The translations under genes were made by a program, and so were the position numbers. A DNA stretch of 32,654 nucleotides from positions 1-32,654 of the forward strand of contig JABRVX010000033.1 in assembly GCA_039961735.1 (NCBI GenBank). Reading direction: 5' to 3'. How positions within the stretch are numbered: the first letter of the stretch is position 1; every line of letters starts with the position of its first letter. The stretch is from Fimbriimonadia bacterium (GTDB lineage: Bacteria > Armatimonadota > Fimbriimonadia > Fimbriimonadales > JABRVX01). Shown here piece by piece: positions 16,780-25,281 of this stretch. Below the pieces are notes generated by a model. The model ran no database searches. It was given only the letters and a program-made list of their open reading frames with translations, and was not told the origin of the DNA.

Positions 16780-17655
16780 ATGCCCATCACGGCAGTGCTG
16801 CTGATCCTGAGTTCCTCGGTTCTCCACGCCGGGTGGAACGTGCTGCTGAAGCGCGCGGAGAACAAGCTGGCGTTCACCGCGCTCTACGTTAGCATCCAGC
16901 CGCTCTACATGCTGCCCTACGTTATTGCCGTGTCTCCCTGGGCCGAAATCGGAGTGCAGGGGTGGCTGTGCATCCTCGCGGCCGGATTGGTGTACGCCGC
17001 GTACTACGAGGCGTTGGCACGGGGATACGCGCGCGGTGAGCTCTCGGTGGTGTACCCGGTCGCTCGCGGCGTCGGACCTGCCCTCGCGTTCTTGCTGGGG
17101 ATCGCCGTACTGTCGGAGAGTCCTACCCTCTTCGGCAGCGTGGGCGTGGGGTTCATCCTGCTAGGTGTGTATGCCCTACACCGACGTGCACTGCGCATCG
17201 AGTTGCACAGACCGGGCGCGGCGGCGGCGCTTCGTATCGCAATTCTGGTTGGCGTGACCTACAGCGTGTACAGCCTCGTGGACAAGATAGGAGTCTCATC
17301 GCTCAGCATCCACCCGGTCGTGTACTATTGCCTGGCATCGGTCGCGGCGGCGCTGTTCGTGGGGCCGAGGGTCCTATGGGTGGCAGGGCGAGCGGCCGTT
17401 GCCGACGAATGGCGGCGGAACGCCCGCGTGTGTATCGCCGTGGCCGGGCTGAACCTGGCGTCGTACCTGCTCGTGTTGTACGCGTTGACCATGCCGGATA
17501 CGCCCATTGGTTACGTGGTTCCTCTGCGCGCCACTTCGGGTCTGATAGCGGTCTTCGTCGGCGCGAGTGTGTTGCAGGAAGGCGATCTCGGCGCCAAGCT
17601 GGCTGCCGCGTTTTCCATGCTCTGCGGCATAGTACTCATATCGGTAAAGGGGTGA
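16780..17655 (+). CDS. EamA/DMT-family membrane transporter
   Basis: The 291-aa protein has ten hydrophobic segments in two homologous halves, the EamA layout of the drug/metabolite transporter superfamily. It opens with MPITAVLLILSSSVLHAGWN and LLKRAENK, a common start for this group. The first half ends near GVYALHRRA and the second near MLCGIVLISVKG. The substrate is unknown; family members export amino acids, nucleotides or drugs. The start at 16780 has GGAG with 6-nt spacing. It is followed after 7 nt by the phosphodiesterase gene, so the two form an operon. Confidence 0.9.
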   Translation: MPITAVLLILSSSVLHAGWNVLLKRAENKLAFTALYVSIQPLYMLPYVIAVSPWAEIGVQGWLCILAAGLVYAAYYEALARGYARGELSVVYPVARGVGPALAFLLGIAVLSESPTLFGSVGVGFILLGVYALHRRALRIELHRPGAAAALRIAILVGVTYSVYSLVDKIGVSSLSIHPVVYYCLASVAAALFVGPRVLWVAGRAAVADEWRRNARVCIAVAGLNLASYLLVLYALTMPDTPIGYVVPLRATSGLIAVFVGASVLQEGDLGAKLAAAFSMLCGIVLISVKG

Positions 17656-17662
17656 AGTTGTT

Positions 17663-18457
17663 ATGCGCGTGCTACTGTGCTCGATAGACGGGATGCGGCC
17701 GGATGGCCTCGCAAAAGCGCACACGCCGGTGATGGATCGGTTGATTGCCGAAGGCGCCTACTGCGCGAAGGCTCGCAGCGTGATGCCATCGGTGACCCTG
17801 CCGTGCCACATGTCCATGTTGCGCGGGGTGGACGTTGGGCGGCATGGTGTCAACACCAACACCTTCCATCCGCTCGTGCGACCCGTGCCGAGCGTAATGG
17901 ACATGGCGGCCGCAGCGGGGTTGAAGTGTGGCATGTTCTACAACTGGGAGCCTCTTCGCGACTGCTCGGAACCTGGGAGCCTGAGCGTGTCGGTGTTCAT
18001 GCAAGAAAACGCGACGCCCGAGGGGGATGCTGCCGTCGCGGAGGCAGTATGCCGACACTGGCAGCACGAGGACCTCGACCTGACGTTTGTCTACTTCGGC
18101 AACACGGACTCTACGGGACACAAGTACGGGTGGATGAGCGATGAGTACCTCGCGGCCATTGCGAATGCAGATGGATGTGTGGGACGGATGATGCAAGCGC
18201 TGGACCAGCTCGGCAGGCTGTCCGATACTATGGTTCTGGTTCTCGCCGATCACGGTGGCCACGAGCGCGCGCACGGCACGGAGATGGAAGAAGACATGAC
18301 GATACCGTGGATGCTCTGTGGTTTCGGCGTCTCGCCGGGCATCTCGCTCCCGGGCCCGATTCGCCTCTACGACACCTGCGCTACCGTCGCCCACCTTCTC
18401 GGCGTCCCCCAACACCCCGACTGGGACGGCAGGCCCGTGATAGATGCGGTGGGATAG
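17663..18457 (+). CDS. alkaline-phosphatase-superfamily phosphodiesterase
   Basis: The 264-aa protein belongs to the type I phosphodiesterase/nucleotide pyrophosphatase group, two-metal enzymes with a threonine or serine nucleophile. Metal and catalytic residues visible are D9 in SIDGMRPDG, T45 in PSVTLPCH, D149 and H153 in GNTDSTGHKYG, and D196, H197 and H204 in ADHGGHERAHG. It is short for the family and has no signal peptide, so it is a minimal cytoplasmic form. It is coupled to the EamA transporter gene upstream. The substrate is unknown. Confidence 0.88.
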   Translation: MRVLLCSIDGMRPDGLAKAHTPVMDRLIAEGAYCAKARSVMPSVTLPCHMSMLRGVDVGRHGVNTNTFHPLVRPVPSVMDMAAAAGLKCGMFYNWEPLRDCSEPGSLSVSVFMQENATPEGDAAVAEAVCRHWQHEDLDLTFVYFGNTDSTGHKYGWMSDEYLAAIANADGCVGRMMQALDQLGRLSDTMVLVLADHGGHERAHGTEMEEDMTIPWMLCGFGVSPGISLPGPIRLYDTCATVAHLLGVPQHPDWDGRPVIDAVG

Positions 18458-18506
18458 GTGGCACCGTCGGACTAGTCTTGCTTGTCGGACGGGTCCGACC
18501 TCTATC

Positions 18507-19682
18507 CTACGGGTCCACCCAGCGGCCGTCGGACTTGATCAGGGCGACCAGCTCGGCCACACCTTCGTCCTGCGGGATGTTCTCCTTCACCACCTCGCGA
18601 CCTCGGTAGAGGGCAATCTTGCCGCCACCCTTGCCCACGTAGCCGTAGTCGGCATCTGCCATTTCGCCGGGCCCGTTTACGATGCAGCCCATCACCGCGA
18701 TGTCCAGGTTCTTGAGATGTCCAGTGGCCGCCTTCACCTGCGCAAGCACCGTGGGCAGGTCGAACTTCGTCCGCCCACACGATGGGCACGCGATGAACTC
18801 CACCTTCGTACGCCGCAGCCCTAGCGACTGCAGGATCTCGTAACACACGGGTAGCTCGTTCTTAGGGTCTTCGGCCAGCGAAACCCGAATGGTGTCGCCG
18901 ATGCCCTCGGCCAGCAAAGTGCCGATGCCGATGGAGCTCTTGATACGCGCGTACTGCCCGTCACCCGCTTCGGTCACTCCGAGGTGGATGGGGTACGCCT
19001 CCCCAGTTTCCCTCATTCGCTGCGCCAGTAGTCGGTTGGCCGCCAACAGGATGGGCAATCGGCTGGCCTTTAGCGATATCACGATGTCTCGGAAGCCGTG
19101 CTTCTCGCAGATGCGAACGTACTCCAGCGCACTCTCCACCATGCCTTCCGGGGTGTCGCCGTAGGTCACGGTCATGCGCTCGGCCAGGCTGCCGTGGTTG
19201 ACGCCGATGCGCATCGCCACCTCGTACCGCTTGCACGCCTCGATAACGGGTAGCAGCGCCTCCTCTATGGCGCGCCGCTCCGCTTCGTGCTCTTCGGGCG
19301 AGTACTCGACGTCCCTCTGTTCGGGCTTGCGGAAAACGAAGAGGCCGGGATTGATGCGCACCTTGTCCACGTGGCGCACCACCTCCGCAGCGATGGCGCT
19401 CCCCTGGTGGTGGACGTCTGCGACGAGGGGAACCGGTTTCCCTTCCCGCCGCAGCAACTCACGAATGCGTCCGGTTGCCTCAGCTGCGGCAAGCGAAGGT
19501 ACGGTGACGCGCACGAGTTCGGCACCGGCTTCGTGGAGTTCGATCACCTGACGCGCGCACGCCTCGACGTTCAGCGTGTCCTCTGTGACCATCGTCTGCA
19601 CCACGATGGGGTTCTTGCCGCCGATCCACACGTCGCCGACGCGCACGGCGCGGGTCGGCAGTCGCTCGTAGCGAACGCTCAT
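18507..19682 (-). CDS. ispG: IspG (GcpE), HMBPP synthase
   Basis: IspG is a 4Fe-4S enzyme that converts 2-C-methyl-D-erythritol 2,4-cyclodiphosphate to HMBPP, the penultimate step of the non-mevalonate isoprenoid pathway. The 391-aa protein begins [19 protein letters not shown], followed by [12 protein letters not shown], the TIM-barrel domain with PLVADVHHQ and KVRINPG, and the C-terminal cluster domain with C299 and C302 (CPSCGRT) and C333 (GCIVNGPGE). The frame is open upstream to 19868 across csrA; 19682 (MSVRYERL) is the natural start, 43 nt after csrA, although no good Shine-Dalgarno is visible. Placement at the end of the flagellar operon is unusual. Confidence 0.97.
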   Translation of the reverse strand: MSVRYERLPTRAVRVGDVWIGGKNPIVVQTMVTEDTLNVEACARQVIELHEAGAELVRVTVPSLAAAEATGRIRELLRREGKPVPLVADVHHQGSAIAAEVVRHVDKVRINPGLFVFRKPEQRDVEYSPEEHEAERRAIEEALLPVIEACKRYEVAMRIGVNHGSLAERMTVTYGDTPEGMVESALEYVRICEKHGFRDIVISLKASRLPILLAANRLLAQRMRETGEAYPIHLGVTEAGDGQYARIKSSIGIGTLLAEGIGDTIRVSLAEDPKNELPVCYEILQSLGLRRTKVEFIACPSCGRTKFDLPTVLAQVKAATGHLKNLDIAVMGCIVNGPGEMADADYGYVGKGGGKIALYRGREVVKENIPQDEGVAELVALIKSDGRWVDP

Positions 19683-19725
19683 GGGCAGGATTATGGCACC
19701 GGGCCTGGGAGGCGTAGGCTCGGAC

Positions 19726-19944
19726 CTAGGCGCTGCGGGTGTCCGGAACGTCTTCGGGGCTCGTCTGCGCTGCGGCCACGTTCTCGGCCTGAATCTGCTC
19801 GTAGATTTCTTTGCGGTGGACTGGCACGTCCTTCGGGGCTCGAATACCGATCCGAACCTGCTCGCCACGCACCTCGAGCACCACCACCTCGACGTTGTCG
19901 CCGATCATGATGCTTTGGTGTACCTTCCGAGTTAGAACCAGCAT
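19726..19944 (-). CDS. csrA: CsrA translational regulator
   Basis: CsrA is a small dimeric RNA-binding protein that covers GGA motifs at ribosome-binding sites. The 72-aa sequence begins [16 protein letters not shown] and contains [19 protein letters not shown], with the RNA-contact residues L4 and the R of the APKDVPVHR region. FliW, its antagonist, is encoded directly upstream. In Bacillus this pair links flagellin level to translation of flagellin mRNA. No flagellin gene is in the window. There is a 78-nt gap after fliW; AGGGAGG lies 12 nt before the start. Confidence 0.97.
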   Translation of the reverse strand: MLVLTRKVHQSIMIGDNVEVVVLEVRGEQVRIGIRAPKDVPVHRKEIYEQIQAENVAAAQTSPEDVPDTRSA

Positions 19945-20022
19945 ACTCTCGTTCGCCCTCCCTGGCGATGATGCCGCCGGCGCGACTATACAGTTAGGCG
20001 GATTCTGACACGCCCAGAATTT

Positions 20023-20484
20023 CTAGGCCGCTGTTTTGGTCAGGGCATTTAGCGCATCCATGATGGAGTGCTTGGTGCCGTATTGCCCTTCTTCCACGAT
20101 GATCTGGCGTGCCTCACGAGTCTTCGGGTTGATTATGATCGGACCCGCTAGATTTGCGGTCATCGCCTCGGGATTCCCTTGCGGAATCGTGACCACTACG
20201 TTAACGAGGACGGGGTCCGAAGCCGTTAGCGATATGGACTTCGCGCTCTCTTCCGAGATGCTCGGGGTGTAGTCGGGGAACAGCTGGGTCGGACTGATGA
20301 TCAGGAACGCGATGCCCGGCTCGTCCAGTGACTGGAGCCACCGGAACGGGCTACCGGGCTTATGCTCCAGGATCACGAAGCGCCGGAGGTCAGGAAACCC
20401 GTACGGCCCTTCGGCGAAGGTCAGCACGTCTTCTTCCTGATACTCGATGCTCCCGAATCTCGATGTCGTGGCCACCATACTCAC
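20023..20484 (-). CDS. fliW: FliW flagellar assembly factor
   Basis: FliW binds flagellin and, when free, binds CsrA and blocks it. The 153-aa protein shows the family pattern FAEGPYGFPDLRRFVIL, FRWLQSLDEPGIAFLI, NVVVTIPQGN, and NLAGPIIINPKTREARQIIVEEGQY (in two parts). The start is a GTG at 20484, because GGGAG lies 7 nt upstream, inside the 3' end of flgL; the ATG two codons later is less well spaced. Only 3 nt separate it from flgL. Confidence 0.96.
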   Translation of the reverse strand: MSMVATTSRFGSIEYQEEDVLTFAEGPYGFPDLRRFVILEHKPGSPFRWLQSLDEPGIAFLIISPTQLFPDYTPSISEESAKSISLTASDPVLVNVVVTIPQGNPEAMTANLAGPIIINPKTREARQIIVEEGQYGTKHSIMDALNALTKTAA

Positions 20485-20487
20485 CCG

Positions 20488-21372
20488 CTAGCTCCCGATA
20501 TAGTCGAGTAGGCTCATGCGTAACGCCGAGGCTGCCACAGCAAGTGCCGCTTGATAGGCGGTCTGAGCTGCCTGGTACGCCGCAATCGCCTCCGTCATGT
20601 CCGCATCTTTATAGTCCGAGATGAGCCTCGTCAGCTCGTCCGACTGCTCGCCCAGCTGAACCCGGGTCGCCTCGATCTGCTGTAGCAGGGAACCCAAATC
20701 CCCCCTCTGGTTCAGCACGTTGCGGGACAACGAGTCCAGCAACTGGAGGTCGTCGTCTCCCAATCGGTTCTGGTCCCCCGAGCTCATGTCGGTCTTGATT
20801 GTCTCTAGTGCACTATAAATGTCGGTGAAAAGCGGCTCTCCGACAAGGCTACCCTGCACGATGTAGCCAGGCCGTATCTCGACGTCCATCGTCTCGGCGC
20901 TGCCATTGTAAGTCATCACACCACCTAAGGCTTCGAAAGGCTTGGTGGTGACGGCCTTGCCGGCAAAGAGATACTGACCCGGCACCAGCTCACGGTTGCC
21001 GATAGCCACGAGCCGCTCCTGAATACGCGTGATCTGCTGCACGTACGCATCTCGGGCAGTCTGTTCGGTCGTCCCATTGGCGCCGGCCACGACCATCTGC
21101 CGTACCTCGTTCAGGATGTCCGTGATCTCACCCAGGGCGCTCTCCGTTGCCTTCAGCCGGGTGTTCACCACGCCGATGTTCTTCAGATACTGGCTCGTGT
21201 TCGCAAGAGCCGACTTGAGGCCGATGACCATGGACGCGGCGAAGGGGTCGTCCGACGGGTTGTGCAGCCGAACGCCGGTGGACACCTCTCGCGAGCGCTT
21301 GAACACGCGCTCGAGGGCGTTTGTGACCTCCTGCGTGTGCATCATCTGCTGGTAGTTCGTGCTGATTCTCAC
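20488..21372 (-). CDS. flgL: FlgL hook-filament junction protein
   Basis: FlgL (HAP3) forms the second junction zone between hook and filament. The 294-aa protein has the flagellin-like N-terminal helix (MRISTNYQQMMHTQEVTNAL, then GVRLHNPSDDPFAA) and a C-terminal helix region (DYKDADMTEAIAAYQAAQTA, then YQAALAVAASALRMSLLDYI). The start is GTG at 21372 with GGAGGTGA upstream. It lies 23 nt after flgK. Confidence 0.95.
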   Translation of the reverse strand: MRISTNYQQMMHTQEVTNALERVFKRSREVSTGVRLHNPSDDPFAASMVIGLKSALANTSQYLKNIGVVNTRLKATESALGEITDILNEVRQMVVAGANGTTEQTARDAYVQQITRIQERLVAIGNRELVPGQYLFAGKAVTTKPFEALGGVMTYNGSAETMDVEIRPGYIVQGSLVGEPLFTDIYSALETIKTDMSSGDQNRLGDDDLQLLDSLSRNVLNQRGDLGSLLQQIEATRVQLGEQSDELTRLISDYKDADMTEAIAAYQAAQTAYQAALAVAASALRMSLLDYIGS

Positions 21373-21395
21373 GGTCTCTCACCTCCGGCGGCCAA

Positions 21396-22766
21396 CTACC
21401 GGCCGAGCAGCCGAATCGTCTCCTCCAGGACCGAATCGAATATGGTCAGCAGGCGCGCCGCCGCCTCGTAGGTCCGCTGAAACTTCATCATGTTCGCCAT
21501 CTCTTCGTCCAGGTTGACGCCGGACAGGGACTCGATTTGCGCGACGATCTGCTGTCGGATGCCCGATTGCGCATCGAGCGCAGCCTGCGCCCCCTTCAGG
21601 TCGGTCCCGACGGCGGTCACCAGGTCTCCGTAGAACCCGGAGAAGCTCCTGCCGCCTAGGCTCGCGTGTGTGGTGTTTCGGAGCTGGGCGATCGCCAGGG
21701 CCAGGCTGCCGTCGCCGGCCTCGTTGGTCGCTGCTGCAACGATGTTCTGCGCGCTGGCCTTCACCTCGTCGCTCAGGTCGAAAGTGCTCGCGCCGGTGCC
21801 CGAGAAGAGCATGTGCCCGGTCGTTCCATCCAATGCGTAGCCGGACGAGTGCAGCAGGTTCACCTCGGTAATGATGGAGCCTGCGAGCGTGTCCAGTTGG
21901 GTGCGATATCCGGAGAGCTTGTTCAGCGTCTCGAAGCTGCCCCCCAACGCGCCGGAAGTGACCCGAACGCTCAGGCCGTTGACCACGATGGACGAAGTGG
22001 CAACATCCACGGTGGCCGGCAGTGTGTTCGCCCCGGCCTGGTCTACCAGCGTGAACTGGTCGAGGAACACCTGCATCGTGCCGTTAGGCATGATGTTGGA
22101 CCGGACCTCTGCGATGGACGACATCTCGGCAAGCACGGCTTCCCTTTGATCCAAGAGGTCGTTGGGAGTAGCCCCCGTAACCTGCGCCTCGACGATGCGC
22201 TTGTTGAGTGTAGCCAGTTCGCCCGCCAACTGATTGAGCCTACCGATATGGTTCTGAACTTGGGCGGTCACATTGTTCTGTTGGGTCGTGAGGTCGGCGT
22301 CAAGGGTGCGGAAGCGCCGGGCCAACTGGTCGGCTGCTTGGCGTACCGTGCTACGCAAACCCGCATCCGACGGGTTCGCGCTCAATTGCTGGAAGGCGTT
22401 GAAGAACTGGTCCAGGTACTCGGAGATGCCCGAGGACGTGCTCAGCTCACCGAAGGCGACCTCGGCCTGCTTCAGGTTCGCAGCCAGTGCAGCAAAGCGA
22501 CTTTCATCGGTACTCGTGTCCATGAAGCGCTGTTGCAAAAAGCGATCCCGCACACGCGTCACCGCGCCGATTTCCGTTCCACCCCCCAGGTAGAAGGGGC
22601 GTATGCCCATCTCGAGCTGGGGAATGCCATCACGGAAGTCCACGATCTGCCGCGAATATGCAGAGTTGTTGACGTTCGCGATGTTGTGCGAGGTGGTCAG
22701 CATCGCGTACTGGAACGACTGCATGGCCCGGCCGGCGAGATTGATGCCGTAAAACGCGGATGGCAT
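21396..22766 (-). CDS. flgK: FlgK hook-associated protein 1
   Basis: FlgK (HAP1) is the first junction protein at the distal end of the hook. The 456-aa protein begins with the axial motif (GINLAGRAMQSFQYAMLTTS, HNIANVNNSAYSRQ) and ends with NLDEEMANMMKFQRTYEAAA and LLTIFDSVLEETIRLLG, the family C-terminus. Length is at the lower end of the family because the central domain is short. AGGAAGG lies 7 nt before the start; 2 nt separate it from flgN. Confidence 0.97.
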   Translation of the reverse strand: MPSAFYGINLAGRAMQSFQYAMLTTSHNIANVNNSAYSRQIVDFRDGIPQLEMGIRPFYLGGGTEIGAVTRVRDRFLQQRFMDTSTDESRFAALAANLKQAEVAFGELSTSSGISEYLDQFFNAFQQLSANPSDAGLRSTVRQAADQLARRFRTLDADLTTQQNNVTAQVQNHIGRLNQLAGELATLNKRIVEAQVTGATPNDLLDQREAVLAEMSSIAEVRSNIMPNGTMQVFLDQFTLVDQAGANTLPATVDVATSSIVVNGLSVRVTSGALGGSFETLNKLSGYRTQLDTLAGSIITEVNLLHSSGYALDGTTGHMLFSGTGASTFDLSDEVKASAQNIVAAATNEAGDGSLALAIAQLRNTTHASLGGRSFSGFYGDLVTAVGTDLKGAQAALDAQSGIRQQIVAQIESLSGVNLDEEMANMMKFQRTYEAAARLLTIFDSVLEETIRLLGR

Positions 22767-22768
22767 GG

Positions 22769-23239
22769 CTATACCTTCCTATCCAGGGTCAGGGCCCCCG
22801 CCGGGGCCTTGCCATACGGAGTGGAGGGCTCACGAAGCGCTTGGCCGATCAGCATGAGCGTGCCAGAAACGTACGCCATCTCGTTCTCGATGAGGGCATG
22901 GTTGCGTATGAACGAGGCTCGAAGCGCGTCAGCCAGCCTCTCGGCAGTGCCGGCGAACCCGGAGAGCAACCGAGCATCCGAGGGGGGGAGTTTTCGGGCC
23001 ACATCTCTCAGTGTCGGCTCTGAGCCGACGGCCTGGGCGAGAGCGAAGATGGCCGAGCGCGCTTCCTCGTCTTTCTCCTGCAGCTTGCTGCGTGCAGACT
23101 CGATCTGTTCGAGGCATTCCTGGACTTGGTCGGTGTCGCGCGAGATCAGCGCCCGCTCCTGGCGCGCGAGCACTTGGAGCAACGTCTCTGCGCTCCGTGC
23201 CCATTCCGACCATAGTGTCGCGACGTGGCGAGGGGTCAT
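22769..23239 (-). CDS. flgN: FlgN-like export chaperone
   Basis: FlgN is the cytoplasmic chaperone of FlgK and FlgL. The 156-aa protein is almost entirely alpha-helical and charged (LLQVLARQERALISRDTDQV, then ECLEQIESARSKLQEKDEEA) and sits directly upstream of its expected clients. Similarity is mostly in helix pattern, so the call rests partly on position. The start ATG overlaps the stop of the flgJ-like gene (ATGA). Confidence 0.8.
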   Translation of the reverse strand: MTPRHVATLWSEWARSAETLLQVLARQERALISRDTDQVQECLEQIESARSKLQEKDEEARSAIFALAQAVGSEPTLRDVARKLPPSDARLLSGFAGTAERLADALRASFIRNHALIENEMAYVSGTLMLIGQALREPSTPYGKAPAGALTLDRKV

Positions 23240-23541
23240 CGTTCGCCCTCCGTTGCTTGTTCTCCGTCCAGCACTCGCTCCGCGAGTTGGCGATACAGAA
23301 TGTCGCCGATGCCGAAGCGGCCGGTTCTCGCGATTTCCTGCGCCACGGCCTGGTCCATGAGGTCCCGGTACATGGCCGTGGCCCCGTTCGAGGAATCCCC
23401 GAACGAGGCGGTTCGCCGCATCGCACTTAGTAGCTGCTGGACAAAGAGGGCCTCCACTCCTTGGGTGGCCTTACGAAGTTCATTCCCTTTCGCCGTCGTG
23501 TCTTTGATCGTCTGAGTTGCCGGGATTGCACCGGTAAGCAT
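23236..23541 (-). CDS. flgJ: FlgJ N-terminal-type rod-binding protein
   Basis: The 101-aa protein corresponds to the rod-binding/capping domain of FlgJ: KATQGVEALFVQQLLSAMRR, YRDLMDQAVAQEIARTGRFG, IGDILYRQLAERVL. The peptidoglycan-hydrolase domain of gammaproteobacterial FlgJ is absent, as in many other phyla, so a separate enzyme must open the wall. The start at 23541 has GGGGG 6 nt upstream; the longer frame to 23592 overlaps flgI and is not favoured. Confidence 0.92.
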   Translation of the reverse strand: MLTGAIPATQTIKDTTAKGNELRKATQGVEALFVQQLLSAMRRTASFGDSSNGATAMYRDLMDQAVAQEIARTGRFGIGDILYRQLAERVLDGEQATEGER

Positions 23542-23551
23542 CTCTTGCCCC

Positions 23552-24694
23552 CTATTGGATCTCGATGGTCGCCTGGAGTGCGCCGGCCCCACGCAGCGCC
23601 TGCAGGATGGCGATCAGGTCCCGCGGCGACACCCCGAGTTGGTTCAGAGCCTTGACCAAGTCGGCCACGGTGGGCATGTCGTCCAGCCAGGCCACCTTCG
23701 CTTTCGGCTCTTTCACCTTTACCGCCGTGTTGTCGAAGGGTACGCCCGGTCCGCCTTCGGCAGTGAAAGATGGCGGCTGGGATACCTCGGTGGTCTTCGT
23801 GATCGTGACGGTGATGCCGCCATGGGCCACGGCAGCGGGCCGGATTCTCACGTTCTCGCCGATCACGATGGTGCCCGTGCGCTCGTTGACCACGATCTTC
23901 GCAGGAGTGTCAGAGGTAACCGCGAGTAGTTCCAACTGGGATACCAGTCGGACCGGGTCCATGAGCCGCGAGTCGGGCGGCGTGACGCGAATGGTGGCGC
24001 CGTCCACGGCTAGCGCCTCGTACTCCGGGTAGGCCGTCATGATAGCTTCAGCCACATTGCTCGCCGTGGTGAAGTCCGGCTGCCGTAGGTGGATGAACAA
24101 GTTGTTGTCGGTGACGAACGTGGATGGCACCGCCCTCTCCACGATCGCCCCTTCCGGGATGCGCCCAACAGTGACATGATTCTTCTGCACCGAGCTGCCA
24201 CCGGCACCGAAGTTGAAGCCCCCGATGCTAACAGGTCCCGCAGCTACGGCGAACGCCTCGCGCGAGTTGCCGGCTGCGTAGAGGGGAGTCTGGAGCAGCG
24301 TGCCACCTTGTAAGCTTTTTGCATCTCCCATGCTGCTCACGGTAACGTCTATGTGAGTTCCGGGCTGTGCGAAGGCAGGCAACTCCGCGGTCACCAGGAC
24401 TATGGCAACGTTCTTCAGGGACATGCTTGCGGGATTGACGGATAGACCGAAGCGCTCCAAGGCGTTCGCAATCGCTTGTTGCGTCTGAGGGGTACTCTTC
24501 GTGTCACCCGTGCCTTCCAGACCTACCACCACGCCGACACCAGTCAGTTGGTTGCTGCGTGCGCCTCGGATGACGGCGATGTCCTTCAGTCTGACTGCGC
24601 GGGATGCCGGATCGTCGGCGCTATTCCCATTGGCAGGCTCGGTCTGAGCCCATCCCACGTTCGCTAACAGGAGTGCGATGACAAGTGCACGCAT
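23552..24694 (-). CDS. flgI: FlgI flagellar P-ring protein
   Basis: FlgI forms the P-ring around the rod in the peptidoglycan layer. The 380-aa protein has a signal peptide (MRALVIALLLANVGWA) and family motifs RLKDIAVIRGARSNQLTGVG, VGLEGTGD, NVAIVLVTAELPAFAQPG, HIDVTVSSMGDAKSLQGGTL and RTGTIVIGENVRI. Its start codon shares one base with the flgH stop, so translation is coupled. Confidence 0.98.
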   Translation of the reverse strand: MRALVIALLLANVGWAQTEPANGNSADDPASRAVRLKDIAVIRGARSNQLTGVGVVVGLEGTGDTKSTPQTQQAIANALERFGLSVNPASMSLKNVAIVLVTAELPAFAQPGTHIDVTVSSMGDAKSLQGGTLLQTPLYAAGNSREAFAVAAGPVSIGGFNFGAGGSSVQKNHVTVGRIPEGAIVERAVPSTFVTDNNLFIHLRQPDFTTASNVAEAIMTAYPEYEALAVDGATIRVTPPDSRLMDPVRLVSQLELLAVTSDTPAKIVVNERTGTIVIGENVRIRPAAVAHGGITVTITKTTEVSQPPSFTAEGGPGVPFDNTAVKVKEPKAKVAWLDDMPTVADLVKALNQLGVSPRDLIAILQALRGAGALQATIEIQ

Positions 24695-25281
24695 CAGAAC
24701 AACCCTCCGAACAACCCCTTGAACAGCCGCACGATTAGTCCTTCGCGCTGCTTGTCACCGATGATGCCCTTGCCCTCGAACCTGATTTCGGCGTCACCTA
24801 CCAGATAGGAAGGAATCGTGTTGTCCGAGGAAATGTCCTTGGTGCGCACGATGCCGGTGATGAGCAACTTCTGCGTCTCCTTGTTGACCATCACGTCGCG
24901 CTTGCCCTCGATCACCAACGTCCCGTTGGGCAACACCTGCTTCACTACCACGGTCATCTTCGCGATCAAACTACCGCTACGGGTGGTACTACCGGTCGCC
25001 TGGCTGCTCATCTGGCCGCTCGCGCCCAGCTCTGGCAGGATGTCCTTCAGGATCGGGCCCAGCCCGGCGGTAGTAGATGCGGATTCGCTTTTCGATGTGC
25101 TAGTATCGGCCTTCGACGATGCCTGGCTACTCTCCATGATGAGCACCGTCAGCACGTCCCCCACCTCGCGCGCCTTGAAGTCCGAGATGTAGGAACCCGC
25201 TCCATCCGACCACAGCGAACCGTTCTTCTGCGCGCACGCACCGGTCGCTAACAACATGGCTGCAAGTGCAACTAATCTCAT
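24694..25281 (-). CDS. flgH: FlgH flagellar L-ring lipoprotein
   Basis: FlgH forms the L-ring in the outer membrane. The 195-aa protein has a lipoprotein-type signal (MRLVALAAMLLATGAC, Cys16; the -3 residue is Thr, slightly atypical), then SLWSDGAGSYISDFKAREVG, DVLTVLIMESSQAS, and the conserved C-terminal half NGTLVIEGKRDVMVNKETQ, IPSYLVGDAEIRFEGKGII. The frame is open upstream to 25557, but that part overlaps flgA. ATG at 25281 overlaps the flgA stop (ATGA). This gene shows that the organism has an outer membrane. Confidence 0.97.
   Translation of the reverse strand: MRLVALAAMLLATGACAQKNGSLWSDGAGSYISDFKAREVGDVLTVLIMESSQASSKADTSTSKSESASTTAGLGPILKDILPELGASGQMSSQATGSTTRSGSLIAKMTVVVKQVLPNGTLVIEGKRDVMVNKETQKLLITGIVRTKDISSDNTIPSYLVGDAEIRFEGKGIIGDKQREGLIVRLFKGLFGGLF

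Noticed and set aside
18484-18499. Terminator between the phosphodiesterase gene and ispG
   Set aside because: GTCGGAC/GTCCGAC is a perfect 7-bp palindrome with a 2-nt loop, but it has no T-run on either side and further GTCGGAC copies lie nearby, so chance is likely.
19945-20022. Separate csrA promoter with TATAGT
   Set aside because: The nearest -35-like hexamer is only 14 nt away, too short for a normal promoter.
21666-23360. 564-codon plus-strand open frame
   Set aside because: It is antisense to flgK, flgN and flgJ, whose products are clearly recognisable; the reading has no family features and reflects the high GC content.
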